The notes beneath the pieces are model-generated. The model was given only the letters and a program-made list of their open reading frames with translations, was not told where the DNA came from and did not search any database. From assembly GCF_007565055.1 (NCBI RefSeq), contig NC_044568.1:23242620-23306619 (forward strand): a stretch of 64,000 bases of DNA. The letters run 5' to 3'. The stretch comes from Rhinopithecus roxellana. Its lineage: Eukaryota > Chordata > Mammalia > Primates > Cercopithecidae. Of the stretch, positions 63,753 to 64,000 are shown piece after piece. A program made the translations under genes and the position numbers. How positions within the stretch are numbered: the stretch's first letter is position 1; each line of letters opens with the position of its first letter.

Positions 63753-64000
63753 TTTAAACAGAGTTTCGCTCTTGTTGCCCAGGCTGGAGTGCAATGGCAT
63801 GATCTTGGCTCACCGCAACCTCCACCTCCCAAGTTTAAGAGATTCTCCTGCCTCAGCCTCCCAAGTAGCTGGGATTCTAGGCATGCGCCACCATGCCCGG
63901 CTAATTTTGTATTTTTAGTAGAGACAGGGTTTCTTCATGTTGGTCAGGCTGGTCTCAAACTCCCAACCTCAGGTGATCCACCCGTCTCAGCCTCCCAAAG
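63753..64000 (-). mobile_element. Alu SINE (AluS-like), antisense, cut by the window end
   Basis: 'aacagagtttcgctcttgttgcccaggctggagtgcaatggc', 'gctgggattctaggcatgcgcc', 'ttttgtatttttagtagagacagggtttc', 'cctcaggtgatccacccgtctcagcctcccaaag' at the edge. The left arm continues outside the window. Confidence 0.95.

Overview
This window is nuclear DNA from a catarrhine primate and reads as intergenic or intronic sequence. Eighteen Alu-derived copies, MaLR/ERVL LTRs (MLT1, MST/THE1, MLT2), and MIR, L2 and old L1 remnants establish a primate genome. One young Alu (13830-14135) carries substitutions I associate with the Old World monkey AluY (AluYR-type) lineage rather than human AluY, so a cercopithecid such as macaque, baboon or vervet is my best guess; this rests on memory of those subfamilies and was not tested by alignment. 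I found no convincing protein-coding exon, tRNA, rRNA, CRISPR array or bacterial/viral gene. Open reading frames are short, and many lie in antisense Alu, in LTRs or in low-complexity DNA. The best weak coding candidate is a 60-codon frame at 45342-45524 bracketed by plausible splice sites. Layout: 1-6.3 kb holds unique DNA, two tandem antisense Alus, split L2/L1 relics and a head-to-head Alu pair whose second member has a 46-base A tail. 7.1-8.2 kb is a complete 988-bp solo class II (ERVK, MER11-like) LTR with an exact 6-bp target-site duplication. 9-15 kb carries two solo MST/THE1 LTRs, each with its own exact 5-bp duplication, an MLT1 LTR, a hAT element inside an L2, and a cluster of three Alu-derived copies. 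16-21 kb has an old dispersed repeat broken by a MER20-like element and a complex CA/TA microsatellite, then a CCAT array inside an LTR-like relic and a 200-bp purine tract. 21-31 kb is Alus, MIRs, an L2 with a GAAT tail and an MLT1. 32.4-33.5 kb is an MLT2 LTR inserted into an MLT1 LTR, followed by a MIR with a 50-bp tandem duplication. 34-41 kb is mostly unique with MIR/L2 fragments, a MER20-like element and an L1 3' end. 41-49.4 kb is A+T-rich, with L1 fragments, a second MLT2 LTR, another CA/TA microsatellite and a 695-bp ERV1-like LTR with a 4-bp duplication. 50-64 kb is unique DNA with scattered Alu, MaLR, L2, MIR and hAT remnants, ending in an AT-rich repeat and an Alu cut by the window edge. 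No set of genes acts together here. The content of interest is the insertion history, the local rearrangements (template switch, tandem duplication, flanked array expansion) and several repeat-free A+T-rich segments that could be conserved regulatory DNA. Repeat names come from remembered consensus sequences, and ends without a duplication are accurate to about 10-20 bp.
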